Below, piece by piece: positions 1-7,538 of a DNA stretch of 64,000 bases (its first letter is position 1; each line of letters begins with the position of its first letter). The notes beneath the pieces are model-generated. The model was not told where the DNA came from. It did not search any database and was given only the letters and a program-made list of their open reading frames with translations. The translations under genes and the position numbers were made by a program. The stretch spans positions 26,998 to 90,997 of the forward strand of contig NZ_JAXUHN010000080.1 of the NCBI RefSeq assembly GCF_035916875.1, written 5' to 3'. Source of the DNA: Methylomicrobium sp035916875 (GTDB lineage: Bacteria > Pseudomonadota > Gammaproteobacteria > Methylococcales > Methylomonadaceae).

Positions 1-2
1 CA

Positions 3-326
3 TCCCTCGCGGCTGCCGAAAAGAATGGAAATATTGTTTTTCATTGCTTCGCAGGCTGCGAGCCGGCCGACGTGCTCGCAGCAATTGGTTTGACCTTCAG
101 CGATTTATACCCTGAGCGCCCAACCTATGCCAAAGGCAGCAGATCGGCCGCTTTCAACCCTTATGATGTATTGAAGTGTCTGGTCCGCGAGGCTGGCATT
201 GTCACCCTGGCCGCGGCTCAGGTATCGAGCGGCCACCCATTGGGCAGCGCTGACACCGCACGCGTGGCGCTGGCGCATGAGCGGCTAAGCGATGCGGCAA
301 AGCTGATCGGGGTTCGCCATGAATGA
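3..326 (+). CDS. Primase-type zinc-finger protein, 3' part (element gene)
   Basis: The frame is open from base 3, so the gene begins left of the window. About 107 residues are visible. Near the start is VFHCFAGCEPADVLAAIG, which resembles the distal half of the CHC2-type zinc ribbon of phage and plasmid primases (HCxxGC followed by a D-[IV]-L helix), then DLYPE. The last 60 residues are an unremarkable helical tail. The stop overlaps the start of the next gene by 8 bases, so the two are translationally coupled. A role in element DNA replication is inferred from this motif and from the DUF3987 neighbour. The catalytic primase part, if there is one, would lie outside the window. Confidence 0.6.
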   Translation, partial: SLAAAEKNGNIVFHCFAGCEPADVLAAIGLTFSDLYPERPTYAKGSRSAAFNPYDVLKCLVREAGIVTLAAAQVSSGHPLGSADTARVALAHERLSDAAKLIGVRHE

Positions 327-1761
327 ATTCGTTTCAGGCATCGAAGAGTTATTCGACCAACAACAAGCGGGCGAAAGGGGCGAATCGGGCGAAAACTCAG
401 AAACGGCGCGGGTTTCAGGCGGGCGAAAATTGGGCGAATCGGGGCGAAAATTGGGCGAATTCGCCTACCGTTCGCCAGAATACCCGGTTGATGCGCTTGG
501 ACCGCTGGCGGAATTGTGCCAAACGATCACGCTCAACGCTCAACTCAACCCGGCGATAGTCGGTCAATCGATCCTGGCGGCCGCTTCGCTGGTCACTCAA
601 GGCGGCTTCGAGGTTGAAACCTTGGCCGGTTACAAGCCGCTCTCGATCTATGCCTTGACCGTAGCGGAATCAGGCGATGGGAAATCAACTGCCGAAAGCA
701 TAGTCTTGCGCGGAATCCAGCAGCATCAAAAAGAGCAACACGACGCAATACGGAACAAACCGCCGGTCGAAGGGGAACGCGAGATAGAGCCATACTTACT
801 CGCATCCGACGCGACCGTACAAGGCGTTATCAAGGGCTTTAAGAATGGTTGGCCGAGCCAAGGCATTTTCACGGCCGAAGGCGCTACGATGCTTTGCGGC
901 TGGGGCATGGCCGCAGAGCATCGAGCGAACACGTCGGCGAACTTGAATAAGCTCTGGGACGGTGAGGCGGTATCGGTTCAGCGTGGCATGAGCGGCCGCA
1001 TTCAGCTTTACAACCGGCGGTTCTGCGCACACTGGATGATTCAGCCGGACGCAGCACAAGACGCCTTGGCCGATCCGAACTTATCCAGTATCGGACTCTG
1101 GCCGCGTTTTATGGTGAGCTGGCCGGAACCCTTGCCGCCCCGAAAATATCTCCAGTATAAGCCTTGGCATGATCCAATCGTTAAGGCGTTTTGGGATCGG
1201 TGCAAGGAGATGCTACGCGATCAAGCCATCACAGACGACGGCGAATGCGGCGAGTTCCGGACAATTCGATTGAGCGATCCGGCGAAACAAATCTTGGTTG
1301 AGACCTTCGAGCGCATGGAGCAGGCGCGAGACCCAGCGCATAAGCTGCACAGTGTAAAACCATTCGCGGTCCGGCTATGTGAGCTGGCTTGCCGAAATTC
1401 TGGAGTGCTCGCGGCTTATGCTGGCGAAGACATCATCAGCGACGAACGGATGAAAAGCGGGATAGCCCTTGCCGGGTATTCGCTCGACAGCTGGCGTGGA
1501 ATCTTCGGGCAGCGGGAAGATTTGACCCACGACAAATGGGCGCGGGAACTACATGCGTGGCTACTGAAGCGGCCGGGACAACGCGCCAGCGAGACAGACA
1601 TCCTAAAGACGGCGACCCCTAAGCATCTCCGCAACAAGCATAAACGGGACACCGCACTATCGGTTTTGCGCGAATGTGGGATGATCCAGAAGGCCGTTGA
1701 TACCGTGGCAGGAGAAATCCGAATCGCCCACGCCGAATGGGAGGTGATTCAAGATGCTTGA
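319..1761 (+). CDS. DUF3987-family replication-associated protein
   Basis: This 480-residue protein matches the DUF3987 (YfjI-like) family of phages and integrative elements. Residues 60-125 hold the family-typical core, including SIYALTVAESGDGKST, which contains a P-loop-like GDGKST (about 119-124). The family often sits beside primase genes and is thought to act as a helicase or ATPase in replication; no activity is shown here. Residues 19-48 are a low-complexity Gly/Glu/Lys segment, encoded by seven copies of GGGCGAA in the DNA (369-459). The start overlaps the upstream primase-like gene by 8 bases, and the end overlaps the next gene by 8 bases. Confidence 0.75.
   Translation: MNEFVSGIEELFDQQQAGERGESGENSETARVSGGRKLGESGRKLGEFAYRSPEYPVDALGPLAELCQTITLNAQLNPAIVGQSILAAASLVTQGGFEVETLAGYKPLSIYALTVAESGDGKSTAESIVLRGIQQHQKEQHDAIRNKPPVEGEREIEPYLLASDATVQGVIKGFKNGWPSQGIFTAEGATMLCGWGMAAEHRANTSANLNKLWDGEAVSVQRGMSGRIQLYNRRFCAHWMIQPDAAQDALADPNLSSIGLWPRFMVSWPEPLPPRKYLQYKPWHDPIVKAFWDRCKEMLRDQAITDDGECGEFRTIRLSDPAKQILVETFERMEQARDPAHKLHSVKPFAVRLCELACRNSGVLAAYAGEDIISDERMKSGIALAGYSLDSWRGIFGQREDLTHDKWARELHAWLLKRPGQRASETDILKTATPKHLRNKHKRDTALSVLRECGMIQKAVDTVAGEIRIAHAEWEVIQDA
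369..475 (+). repeat. Left GGGCGAA array (7 copies)
   Basis: GGGCGAA occurs at 369, 378, 387, 421, 432, 442 and 453, the last four about 10-11 bases apart (one helical turn) and most joined by AATT or ATC. The array lies inside the start of the DUF3987 gene. It is mirrored by TTCGCCC copies just past the end of that gene. Iteron-like protein-binding sites are one possible reading. Confidence 0.7.
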
Positions 1762-2416
1762 CGGAATTCTTGACGACATCCTGAAAAAATCGCTCGATGC
1801 GGGCGAAATTCGCCCCAATTCGCCCGCGATTCGCCCATCTCAATGCCTTGGTATTACTGAGCTTTCGCCCAATTCGCCCAATTCGCCCGGTACAAATGCG
1901 TTTTGCGATGATGACAGACATTTTTGCCACCACTGCCGCCATCTGAACCAGTTAGGTTATTGCACCCGGCAAAGGTTCCGACCCATGGACGACATTCCAA
2001 GGCGATGCGAAGACTTCACAGGCTACCCGGATCAGATCGGCCAACAGGCAGAAAGCGAAGCCAAACTAGAGCCCGCCACCGATCCGCTGATTGTCACGGT
2101 TTGGACGCCAAGCGGAACGGCGCTGATGACTCGGGCCGACAATGCCGAGCATGCCGAATGGATGCGAAGAATGAACCCGAAACCCGAGAACCCGGCGCCT
2201 AAGCCGACGACGCCAGAACCTGACAGTGACTGGATCAGCGAAGCTGAACACAATGCCCAAGGCCGCTACTTTAAATTCCTGGCGACTTGGCCGGATGGCA
2301 GCCAGTGTTATTTGTGCCAGATGCCGAGACAAACAGTTGATGAAATGCAGGCGCAGTATCCGACCATCACGCACATTGAACCGATTGAAAACGAGGCATA
2401 TCCCGATGACGAATAA
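1754..2416 (+). CDS. Hypothetical element protein with Cys/His cluster
   Basis: This 220-residue protein has no recognised family. Residues 35-75 contain a Cys/His-rich patch (CDDDRHFCHHCRHL, then GYC and RRCEDF), which could bind zinc. The N-terminal 50 residues are Pro/Asn/Ser-rich because the DNA carries six TTCGCCC repeats. The C-terminal half (from about residue 155, DSDWISEAEHNAQ) looks like a small folded domain. The gene overlaps the DUF3987 gene by 8 bases and the next small gene by 11, so it is part of one tightly packed operon in the integrated element. Confidence 0.6.
   Translation: MLDGILDDILKKSLDAGEIRPNSPAIRPSQCLGITELSPNSPNSPGTNAFCDDDRHFCHHCRHLNQLGYCTRQRFRPMDDIPRRCEDFTGYPDQIGQQAESEAKLEPATDPLIVTVWTPSGTALMTRADNAEHAEWMRRMNPKPENPAPKPTTPEPDSDWISEAEHNAQGRYFKFLATWPDGSQCYLCQMPRQTVDEMQAQYPTITHIEPIENEAYPDDE
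1801..1888 (+). repeat. Right TTCGCCC array (6 copies, inverted relative to the left array)
   Basis: One GGGCGAA at 1801 is followed by TTCGCCC at 1809, 1819, 1830, 1864, 1873 and 1882, spaced 9-11 bases within each group. These are the reverse complement of the copies at 369-459, so the DUF3987 gene is bracketed by arrays in opposite orientation. Confidence 0.7.
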
Positions 2417-2582
2417 CATCGAGCAAAAATCGGACGAGGAACTCTGGGTTGCCTGGGGTGCTTACATCACCGCAGCCGGCCGGATCAAGAAAGAGATAGA
2501 CCGAAGACAAGGCGAGACTCCGTTTAACCGTCGAGGTTCCCCAAGGGTTCGGCAGGCGTCACGTAAATTAAACGATGTTTAA
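2406..2582 (+). CDS. Small hypothetical element protein (58 aa)
   Basis: The frame runs from an ATG at 2406, which overlaps the upstream stop by 11 bases, to TAA at 2582. The product begins MTNNIEQKSDEELWVAWG and is a short, charged, probably helical protein ending in a basic tail. The same frame is open further upstream, but the overlap with the previous gene and the natural N-terminus favour 2406. No family is recognised. Its position in a packed operon supports a real gene. Confidence 0.5.
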   Translation: MTNNIEQKSDEELWVAWGAYITAAGRIKKEIDRRQGETPFNRRGSPRVRQASRKLNDV

Positions 2583-2618
2583 TTATTATCGTAATCTGAT
2601 ATAAACAGTTCGGAAACA

Positions 2619-3032
2619 GTGAGCAAAGATCATCTTTATAAGCCTGGACAGACAGGAAACGCCAACGGCAGGCCAAAGGACAAAACGCCGGCAACGATAA
2701 TCCGCAAAGCCATTGCCGACGCCATGCCCGAAATCCTGGCGCAACTGGTCGAGCAGGCCAAAAGCGGGAACGTTACCTCGGCTAAAGTCTTGGTCGACCG
2801 GGTTTGCCCACCGTTGAAACCGCAAGCCATGCCGATCAACCTACCGGTCAACGGCACGCTGGCGGATCAGGGCGCGGAAATTATCCGGGCGACGCTGGCC
2901 GGCCAGATACCCCCCGACATTGGCGCACAACTCATCACCGCATTGTCCGGGCAGTCGAAAATTATTGAAATGCAAGAAATGGCCGACCGCCTTGAGCGAA
3001 TCCAACAACAACTCGAACAAAGAAGAAAATGA
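2619..3032 (+). CDS. DUF5681-like phage/element protein
   Basis: The 137-residue product opens with KPGQTGNANGRPKDK, the signature of DUF5681, a basic N-terminal motif common in phage and integrative-element proteins, often near packaging genes. The rest is helical and ends in a short coiled coil (RLERIQQQLEQRRK). The start codon is GTG at 2619. The stop overlaps the next ATG by 4 bases (ATGA). A DNA-binding or packaging role is a guess based on the basic motif. Confidence 0.6.
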   Translation: MSKDHLYKPGQTGNANGRPKDKTPATIIRKAIADAMPEILAQLVEQAKSGNVTSAKVLVDRVCPPLKPQAMPINLPVNGTLADQGAEIIRATLAGQIPPDIGAQLITALSGQSKIIEMQEMADRLERIQQQLEQRRK

Positions 3033-3505
3033 TACCAAAACAAGTAAACCGCCTGTACGACGGACTGACCCCGCGAGAACAGGCGAATATGGTTTTTGCC
3101 GCCGGAGCACGGCGCGACAATGCCGAAGCGGACGTGATCCTGAGCCGCGTCGAGCGTGTCGCTTGCAAAGTCCCGCATTTGGACTATATCCAACGCATTC
3201 TCGCATCACAAGCATTGATGTTTGCGTACGGCATTGAGTATTGGCGGGTCAGAGCCTTGATGTTTTCCGTCAGCAAGGAGACGGACGCCGAAGCTAAAAA
3301 TGCCGCGAAACGGCTCTTTCAACAGGTTAAGGCTCTCGAATCGGCATTGACCGATGTGTGCGAGCGGTTCAACGTGGACATAACCGCCATCAAGACGATG
3401 GCGCAATGCCCGGACAACGAACCATTGTCAACAGCCGAGGCCGACGCTGATCTTGTGTCTCAATACACTGAGTTTCTGACTGTTTCGGCGTTCGGCGTGC
3501 AGTAG
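3029..3505 (+). CDS. Hypothetical element protein (158 aa)
   Basis: The start is coupled to the DUF5681 gene by an ATGA overlap. The product is all-helical by composition, soluble, and has no signal peptide or membrane span. Residues 1-25 (LYDGLTPREQANMVFAAG) and 35-60 are the best-formed segments. I recognise no family. Its position between DUF5681 and the large coiled-coil gene suggests a phage-like function. Confidence 0.55.
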   Translation: MIPKQVNRLYDGLTPREQANMVFAAGARRDNAEADVILSRVERVACKVPHLDYIQRILASQALMFAYGIEYWRVRALMFSVSKETDAEAKNAAKRLFQQVKALESALTDVCERFNVDITAIKTMAQCPDNEPLSTAEADADLVSQYTEFLTVSAFGVQ

Positions 3506-3568
3506 CGCGATTTGAATTAGGTTGCCAAGAAATATCGAATCAATTCCAATAAATTGGAGGACCACAAA

Positions 3569-4927
3569 ATGACAGGTTTTGCAGAAGGTTTAGCAAGTGG
3601 ATTCAAGACTGTATCGGATGCTCTGAACGAGCGCGATCGCACGCGTGTCGCCGAGGAAGAAGCGCAAAATCAGCGCGACTACAAGGCGTCGCAAATCGGT
3701 TTGCAGAATCTTGAGCTGCAGAACAAGCAGGACATCCAGCGCCATAATGATGCGACCCTGAACGAAACGATCCGGCACAACAAGGCGACAGAGGCGAACA
3801 GTTCCGAAAGTACGCAGGGGCAGAACGCCGAGCGCCAGGCGCGGATAGGCATCGATCAGATGCGGGCGGAGACTGACGCCGCCAAAGCCAAGAAGGACGC
3901 CGCTAATATCGAAAGCCAGATTCAACAACGTAGCGTCCAGAATCAGCGCCAAAACTGGGAAACAAGCCTTAAGCAACAGCAAGAAGCCCGCAAGCAGGCA
4001 TTCCAAACATTGAACAATGTCGTCACCATTGACCCATCTACCGAGAAAATGTCGCTGAATGTGCAGCCCGGACAGGAAGGGCAGGTGCTTGACGCCATGA
4101 ACAAGGTGGGCATTCCGACGCAAGCGATTAACGACAACATGCAAAATTACCAGCGCGATGTGAATGTCTTGAAAGGCGCACTAGCGCACGACAATCAAGA
4201 CGAGCTTCGCGGCAAATACGGTCAGACCGTGATGAACGCATTCAATAACGTCTATGGTTCCAGTATCAATCAGAATGTCGGACAGCCTTATGCTGGAGAC
4301 GACCCGCGCCTTAAAGGCTTGGTCGAGGCGCAAAAGGTGGCGGTCGATGCGCTGCCGGTGCGAAGCAAGGATGGCAAGATCGTACCGCACGCCCATCATA
4401 TCGTGATCCGCAGTTATTTTACCGACAAAGACGGCAACCCGGCGCTGGACGCAAACGGCCAGCCGCTTTATGAAGACGGTCCGATGACGGTCGGGCGCGA
4501 CAATGACCCGAACGCGCCGCTTCGCGAAGTGACCGCTCAAGAATTGATCAGGTCGCTCGATGCTCACCAGAAATTCGGCGAGATTATGGCGCAAAATCCC
4601 GAACTGGTCGCGCAACTCAGGAATTTGACGAAATCCCAACAGAAGGGCGGCAGGGGCACGGCGCCGAAAGGCTATCAATCCGTGGTGGTCCCGCAAGGCG
4701 AGGACGAACTGGGCAACAAATTGCCGCCGTCGCTACAGGTCATCAACAAGGACACCGGATTAACAAAAGACCAAGAAGACGAAATGTTCCTCAGAAAAAA
4801 TCCTGAAAATAATTCAACTTCCTCGCCTGATGCCGCGTCTCAGGCTACAATGGGCGCCGTAGGAGGTAATGCACCGACTCAGCCGGGGCTATATCAGGCG
4901 CTTCCTAATGTCGGCGCCCTGCATTGA
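3569..4927 (+). CDS. Large coiled-coil phage-like protein
   Basis: The ATG at 3569 has GGAGG at 3556-3560, 8 bases upstream, so it is preferred over the in-frame TTG at 3554. The 452-residue product begins MTGFAEGLASGFKTVSDAL. Its first 150 residues are a long Gln/Asn/Arg/Glu-rich helix (likely coiled coil). A globular middle (about 150-350) follows, then a low-complexity Ser/Asn/Pro tail. The pattern resembles internal-virion or ejection proteins of short-tailed phages, but I cannot name a family. No capsid, portal or terminase gene is seen in the window. Confidence 0.6.
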   Translation: MTGFAEGLASGFKTVSDALNERDRTRVAEEEAQNQRDYKASQIGLQNLELQNKQDIQRHNDATLNETIRHNKATEANSSESTQGQNAERQARIGIDQMRAETDAAKAKKDAANIESQIQQRSVQNQRQNWETSLKQQQEARKQAFQTLNNVVTIDPSTEKMSLNVQPGQEGQVLDAMNKVGIPTQAINDNMQNYQRDVNVLKGALAHDNQDELRGKYGQTVMNAFNNVYGSSINQNVGQPYAGDDPRLKGLVEAQKVAVDALPVRSKDGKIVPHAHHIVIRSYFTDKDGNPALDANGQPLYEDGPMTVGRDNDPNAPLREVTAQELIRSLDAHQKFGEIMAQNPELVAQLRNLTKSQQKGGRGTAPKGYQSVVVPQGEDELGNKLPPSLQVINKDTGLTKDQEDEMFLRKNPENNSTSSPDAASQATMGAVGGNAPTQPGLYQALPNVGALH

Positions 4928-4951
4928 TTCAACCGACAAACGAGGCAAGTC

Positions 4952-5023
4952 ATGAAGAAGATCATTGCATTGATTCTGCTTTTTTCGCTTTTGACTATGA
5001 CTATTACATTCGAGCACCAATAA
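4952..5023 (+). CDS. Micro-ORF, 23-residue membrane peptide
   Basis: The ATG at 4952 follows GAGGCAAG and encodes MKKIIALILLFSLLTMTITF plus three residues. This is a basic start and a hydrophobic segment with no lipobox cysteine. It resembles the signal peptide of the two lipoproteins that follow. It may be a small membrane peptide or the remnant of a third, truncated copy. Confidence 0.3.
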   Translation: MKKIIALILLFSLLTMTITFEHQ

Positions 5024-5031
5024 GGAAGCAC

Positions 5032-5283
5032 ATGTTCAAATTAACACGATTGATTCTGCTGGTGCTTATTCCGTCTTTAATTACAGGCTGTTCTCAAGCT
5101 CATGTGGATATTGCGTCCGCGCCTGCCGGCAAGCCGAAGATGGAACAACAACTTGATGACTTGCAATGTGCAAATCTTAGCCGATATACAGGGCCTTGGA
5201 TGTTCCATTTTCTTTTTTATTTCAGCAATAAAGCCGATTACAGAAAATGTCTTGAATCCAAAGGTTATACAGTGAAGGATTAA
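5032..5283 (+). CDS. Small lipoprotein, copy 1
   Basis: The ATG at 5032 is preceded by AAGGAAG. The 83-residue product has a lipoprotein signal peptide ending LITGC (Cys about residue 19). Mature segments DDLQCANL, GPWMFHFLFYF and YRKCLESKGYTV recur in the next gene, so the two are paralogues. The two conserved cysteines after the lipobox could form a disulphide. The frame is open further upstream to 4924, but the signal peptide fixes this start. Function is unknown; such small lipoproteins in element operons are sometimes lysis or surface-exclusion factors. Confidence 0.6.
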   Translation: MFKLTRLILLVLIPSLITGCSQAHVDIASAPAGKPKMEQQLDDLQCANLSRYTGPWMFHFLFYFSNKADYRKCLESKGYTVKD

Positions 5284-5287
5284 ATAA

Positions 5288-5539
5288 ATGAAAAGAATTT
5301 TGCTATTCAGCCTAATTGCAATGCTTGTTGGATGTAGTCCTGTTAAATTCAATATCAAGGAAAAGCCAGCCAATTTAACCAAAGAGCAACAGGTAATAGA
5401 TGATCTTCAATGTTCAAAAGAAAGCGAACGCAATGGGCCTTGGTTATACGGAATTGGTAATCTTATTTATCGGGAAATGGCGAAAAGTGCTTATTCAGAA
5501 TGCATGGCCAAAAGAGGGTATTCAGTTGAACCTTTATAA
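5288..5539 (+). CDS. Small lipoprotein, copy 2
   Basis: The 83-residue lipoprotein starts only 4 bases after its paralogue. The signal peptide ends MLVGC. The mature part shares DDLQC, GPW and the closing YSECMAKRGYSV pattern with copy 1 at identical total length, pointing to tandem duplication followed by strong divergence. No enzymatic motif is visible. Confidence 0.6.
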   Translation: MKRILLFSLIAMLVGCSPVKFNIKEKPANLTKEQQVIDDLQCSKESERNGPWLYGIGNLIYREMAKSAYSECMAKRGYSVEPL

Positions 5540-5846
5540 TAGAAATTAAGAACTGCGAGTTGACACGAAGCACACCTTGTCTTACTCTTTCCCCGCCTTG
5601 CAAAAAAACAGGGCCGGGCGTGAGAACCCGTTCGAAGTACAAGGCGATCAAGACGCCGTGATTGGCGTTTTTTTATGCACGTCGAAAACAGCGCGACTTC
5701 GGTCGTGCCTCATGTTATGGCGGGCTGTTTGGGCAGCGTTCGGCGCTGGCCGGTTCCTTGTACCTGGTTTTCTCACCCCAGGCAGTCCGCCGCCCATGCT
5801 GTGAGAAGTAAGGCGGCGGTTCATTCATTTTAAACAGGAAACCGCT
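5540..5846 (+). other. Leader-like non-coding region before the 90-aa gene
   Basis: After the terminator at 5653-5674 there is no convincing gene. The stretch at 5740-5846 (GGCGCTGGCCGGTTCCTTG, then a GGCAGTCCGCCGCCC run) recalls, from memory, a conserved leader found in P4-type satellite elements. A perfect 8-base arm pair CCGCCGCC (5787-5794) / GGCGGCGG (5812-5819) forms a hairpin ending 27 bases before the next ATG. It could be a 5' leader RNA. A 75-codon frame across it (5577-5804) has no recognisable features and is not called. Confidence 0.35.
5653..5674 (+). terminator. Intrinsic terminator
   Basis: The stem is ACGCC/GGCGT with a 6-base loop followed by seven T. It lies 114 bases after the second lipoprotein gene and would end the element operon. 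Confidence 0.6.
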
Positions 5847-6119
5847 ATGACCACCCAAACGAACCTATTCTCTCATCGTTTCGATGCGACCCAAGCCCAT
5901 GACGCCTATTATGTTAATGAGGCTTTAAACCTGACTGTTTGCCATGTAGAAGGCGTTTTGAACTCAATATGTGTCCAATTCGAGGGATGCAACGCCAGGG
6001 CAAGTGACGAACTTATAGCAGACAGCGTCAATGCTGTCTGCTTTATGATGAAAGATATGAAAGCCATCATTAATGCACATTTCGACGCGGTTAAGGCCGG
6101 CAAGGATGGTGCACAATAA
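5847..6119 (+). CDS. Small hypothetical element protein (90 aa)
   Basis: AGGAAA precedes the ATG by 7 bases. The product (MTTQTNLFSHRFDATQAHDA and onward) is a short helical protein with three cysteines, and resembles in size and style the small regulators downstream of satellite leader RNAs. I cannot assign a family; a DUF3077-like protein is a loose possibility. A good terminator follows at 6215. It is the last clear gene of the element before the tRNA-Pro junction. Confidence 0.5.
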   Translation: MTTQTNLFSHRFDATQAHDAYYVNEALNLTVCHVEGVLNSICVQFEGCNARASDELIADSVNAVCFMMKDMKAIINAHFDAVKAGKDGAQ

Positions 6120-6214
6120 GCAGACTGAACGTTCCGACAGTTGCCAACATCCTCGATGATGTTGAAACGAGATGGAAGGCTAGGGCGATCTGAAGGAGTA
6201 AGTATCAAACAATT

Positions 6215-6237
6215 AAGCCGGGGCAACCCGGCTTTTT
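6215..6237 (+). terminator. Intrinsic terminator
   Basis: The perfect stem AAGCCGGG / CCCGGCTT closes a GCAA tetraloop and runs into a T tract. It lies about 95 bases after the 90-residue gene. Confidence 0.75.
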
Positions 6238-6270
6238 GTCCGAAGATATTCCGTGCCATGACAACGTCAA

Positions 6271-6304
6271 TGGTTACACGGTTACATGGTTACATGGTTA
6301 CACG
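6271..6304 (+). repeat. Four tandem 8-mers (YGGTTACA)
   Basis: Four head-to-tail copies of TGGTTACA or CGGTTACA start at 6271. A related doublet (AAAGTTACCCGA twice) lies at about 6646-6668. Both sit between the last element gene and the tRNA junction, where integrase or excisionase arm sites would be expected. Confidence 0.5.
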
Positions 6305-6515
6305 AAATTGAGCCCTTTTAACATTGATTTTTCATAGAGTTTTTCTTAGTCTTCAATCAAATTCCTACAATCAGCCAGTCTCTCCAAAGGTTTTATGAGT
6401 TTTTCGTAAAACCCAGAGGCTCTGGGTCTTGGCTGGCCACAATTTCACCGTCCGCATGTGCCGCCCTCAGAACGCGCCTTGAAGCACCATGACACCGGCT
6501 AGGGATGTGTAAGAA

Positions 6516-6623
6516 ATGGCTGATGATCACCCCGTCGAGATCGACGGCAAAACGAGCGAAGGTTACGTGCTGGCGGCGGATCGGTGGCGCTGGCTGGCGG
6601 GTCGGGATCGATGGCGGCGGTGA
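6516..6623 (+). CDS. Possible small ORF (35 aa), uncertain
   Basis: The frame starts at ATG 6516 and reads MADDHPVEIDGKTSEGYVL, then ends in a Trp/Arg-rich segment. No clear ribosome-binding site is visible. The rest of 6120-6718 holds only a terminator and short repeats. This may be the remnant of a longer element gene. Confidence 0.2.
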   Translation: MADDHPVEIDGKTSEGYVLAADRWRWLAGRDRWRR

Positions 6624-6718
6624 ATCCGCATCTTTTGATAAAAGTTACCCGAAAGTTACCCGAAATTGGCATTTTTTGCTTTCGGAGTTTTTCAGCTTTT
6701 ATAAGCCTTTGATATCAT

Positions 6719-6795
6719 TGGTCGGGACGAGAGGATTTGAACCTCCGACCCCTTGCACCCCATGCAAGTGCGCTACCAAACTGCGCTACGCCCCG
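6719..6795 (-). tRNA. tRNA-Pro (anticodon GGG)
   Basis: Read on the minus strand this is a 77-base tRNA with encoded CCA. The anticodon arm is CTTGC-ATGGGGT-GCAAG, giving GGG. The T arm holds GGTTCAAATCC, and the sequence is very close to E. coli proL. Its 3' end faces the integrated element on the left, so it is the likely attachment site. It lies just downstream of merR and ihfA on the same strand spacing typical of these genomes. Confidence 0.95.
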
Positions 6796-6900
6796 ATGAT
6801 TTGACAACTGCTTTGGCTCGTCGCCATTGCAATTTAGAAAGAAAGGTATATTCCGGCTTTTGAGCAAAGCCGAAGGGATGGGATTATATTACAATCGCCT

Positions 6901-7254
6901 TTACTTAAGCAATTCCAGAATGTCTTCGAGTTCGACGACCATTTGCTGGATCAATTGCTTAGTGCGGGTCGCGTCCTCTTTGTGCTCGTCGCTAGTCAAA
7001 TGCGCCCTTGCGCCACCGATTGTATAGCCTTGCTCGTACAACAACGAGCGGATCTGGCGGATCATCAGCACATCGTGTCGCTGATAGTACCTGCGGTTGC
7101 CTCGGCGCTTGACCGGGCTCAGCTCGGCAAACTCTTGCTCCCAGTAGCGCAGTACATGGGGTTTGACTGCGCACAGCTCGCTAACTTCACCGATCGTGAA
7201 ATAGCGTTTGGCCGGTATCGGCGGCAATTCGTTATTATGACTCGGTTCCAGCAT
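6901..7254 (-). CDS. MerR-family transcriptional regulator
   Basis: The 117-residue protein has an N-terminal MerR winged helix at about 17-85 (YFTIGEVSELCAVKPHVLRYWE, then RRGNRRYYQRHDV) and a short C-terminal dimerisation helix. There is no cysteine pair for metal binding. It overlaps the 3' end of ihfA by 20 bases and is co-transcribed with it, an arrangement conserved across many gammaproteobacteria. Its target is unknown. Confidence 0.9.
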   Translation of the reverse strand: MLEPSHNNELPPIPAKRYFTIGEVSELCAVKPHVLRYWEQEFAELSPVKRRGNRRYYQRHDVLMIRQIRSLLYEQGYTIGGARAHLTSDEHKEDATRTKQLIQQMVVELEDILELLK

Positions 7255-7534
7255 AAGCTTCTACCCGCGCTTTTAGTTTTTGACCAGACCTAAATGTTAC
7301 CACACGCCGAGCGGTAATAGGTATCTCTTCTCCGGTTTTTGGATTTCTACCCGGACGGCTGTTTTTATCGCGCAGTTCAAACTTGCCGAAACCGGACAGT
7401 TTGACCTGTTCTCCGTGTTCCAGAGCGGTTTTGATTTCTTCAAAAAACAGCTCCACAATGTCTTTAGCTTCGCGCTTGTTCAAGCCGAGCTCTTCGAAAA
7501 GTTTTTCAGCAAAATCAGCTTTAGTTAATGCCAT
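7235..7534 (-). CDS. ihfA: Integration host factor subunit alpha
   Basis: At 99 residues it matches IHF-alpha length. The start MALTKADFAEKLFEELGLNK and the beta-arm segment KNSRPGRNPKTGEEIPI are diagnostic, including the Pro that intercalates DNA. IHF bends DNA in recombination, replication and transcription, and the partner subunit is encoded elsewhere. It lies 4 bases after pheT, as in E. coli, so it is probably transcribed from pheST and the upstream thrS promoters. Confidence 0.97.
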   Translation of the reverse strand: MALTKADFAEKLFEELGLNKREAKDIVELFFEEIKTALEHGEQVKLSGFGKFELRDKNSRPGRNPKTGEEIPITARRVVTFRSGQKLKARVEAYAGTES

Positions 7535-7538
7535 TTAA

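Noticed and set aside
5577..5804. 75-codon frame across the element leader
   Set aside because: It begins before the terminator at 5653 and runs through it; no ribosome site or family.
6271..6304. Short tandem repeats considered as CRISPR
   Set aside because: Units are 8 bases and head-to-tail with no spacers.
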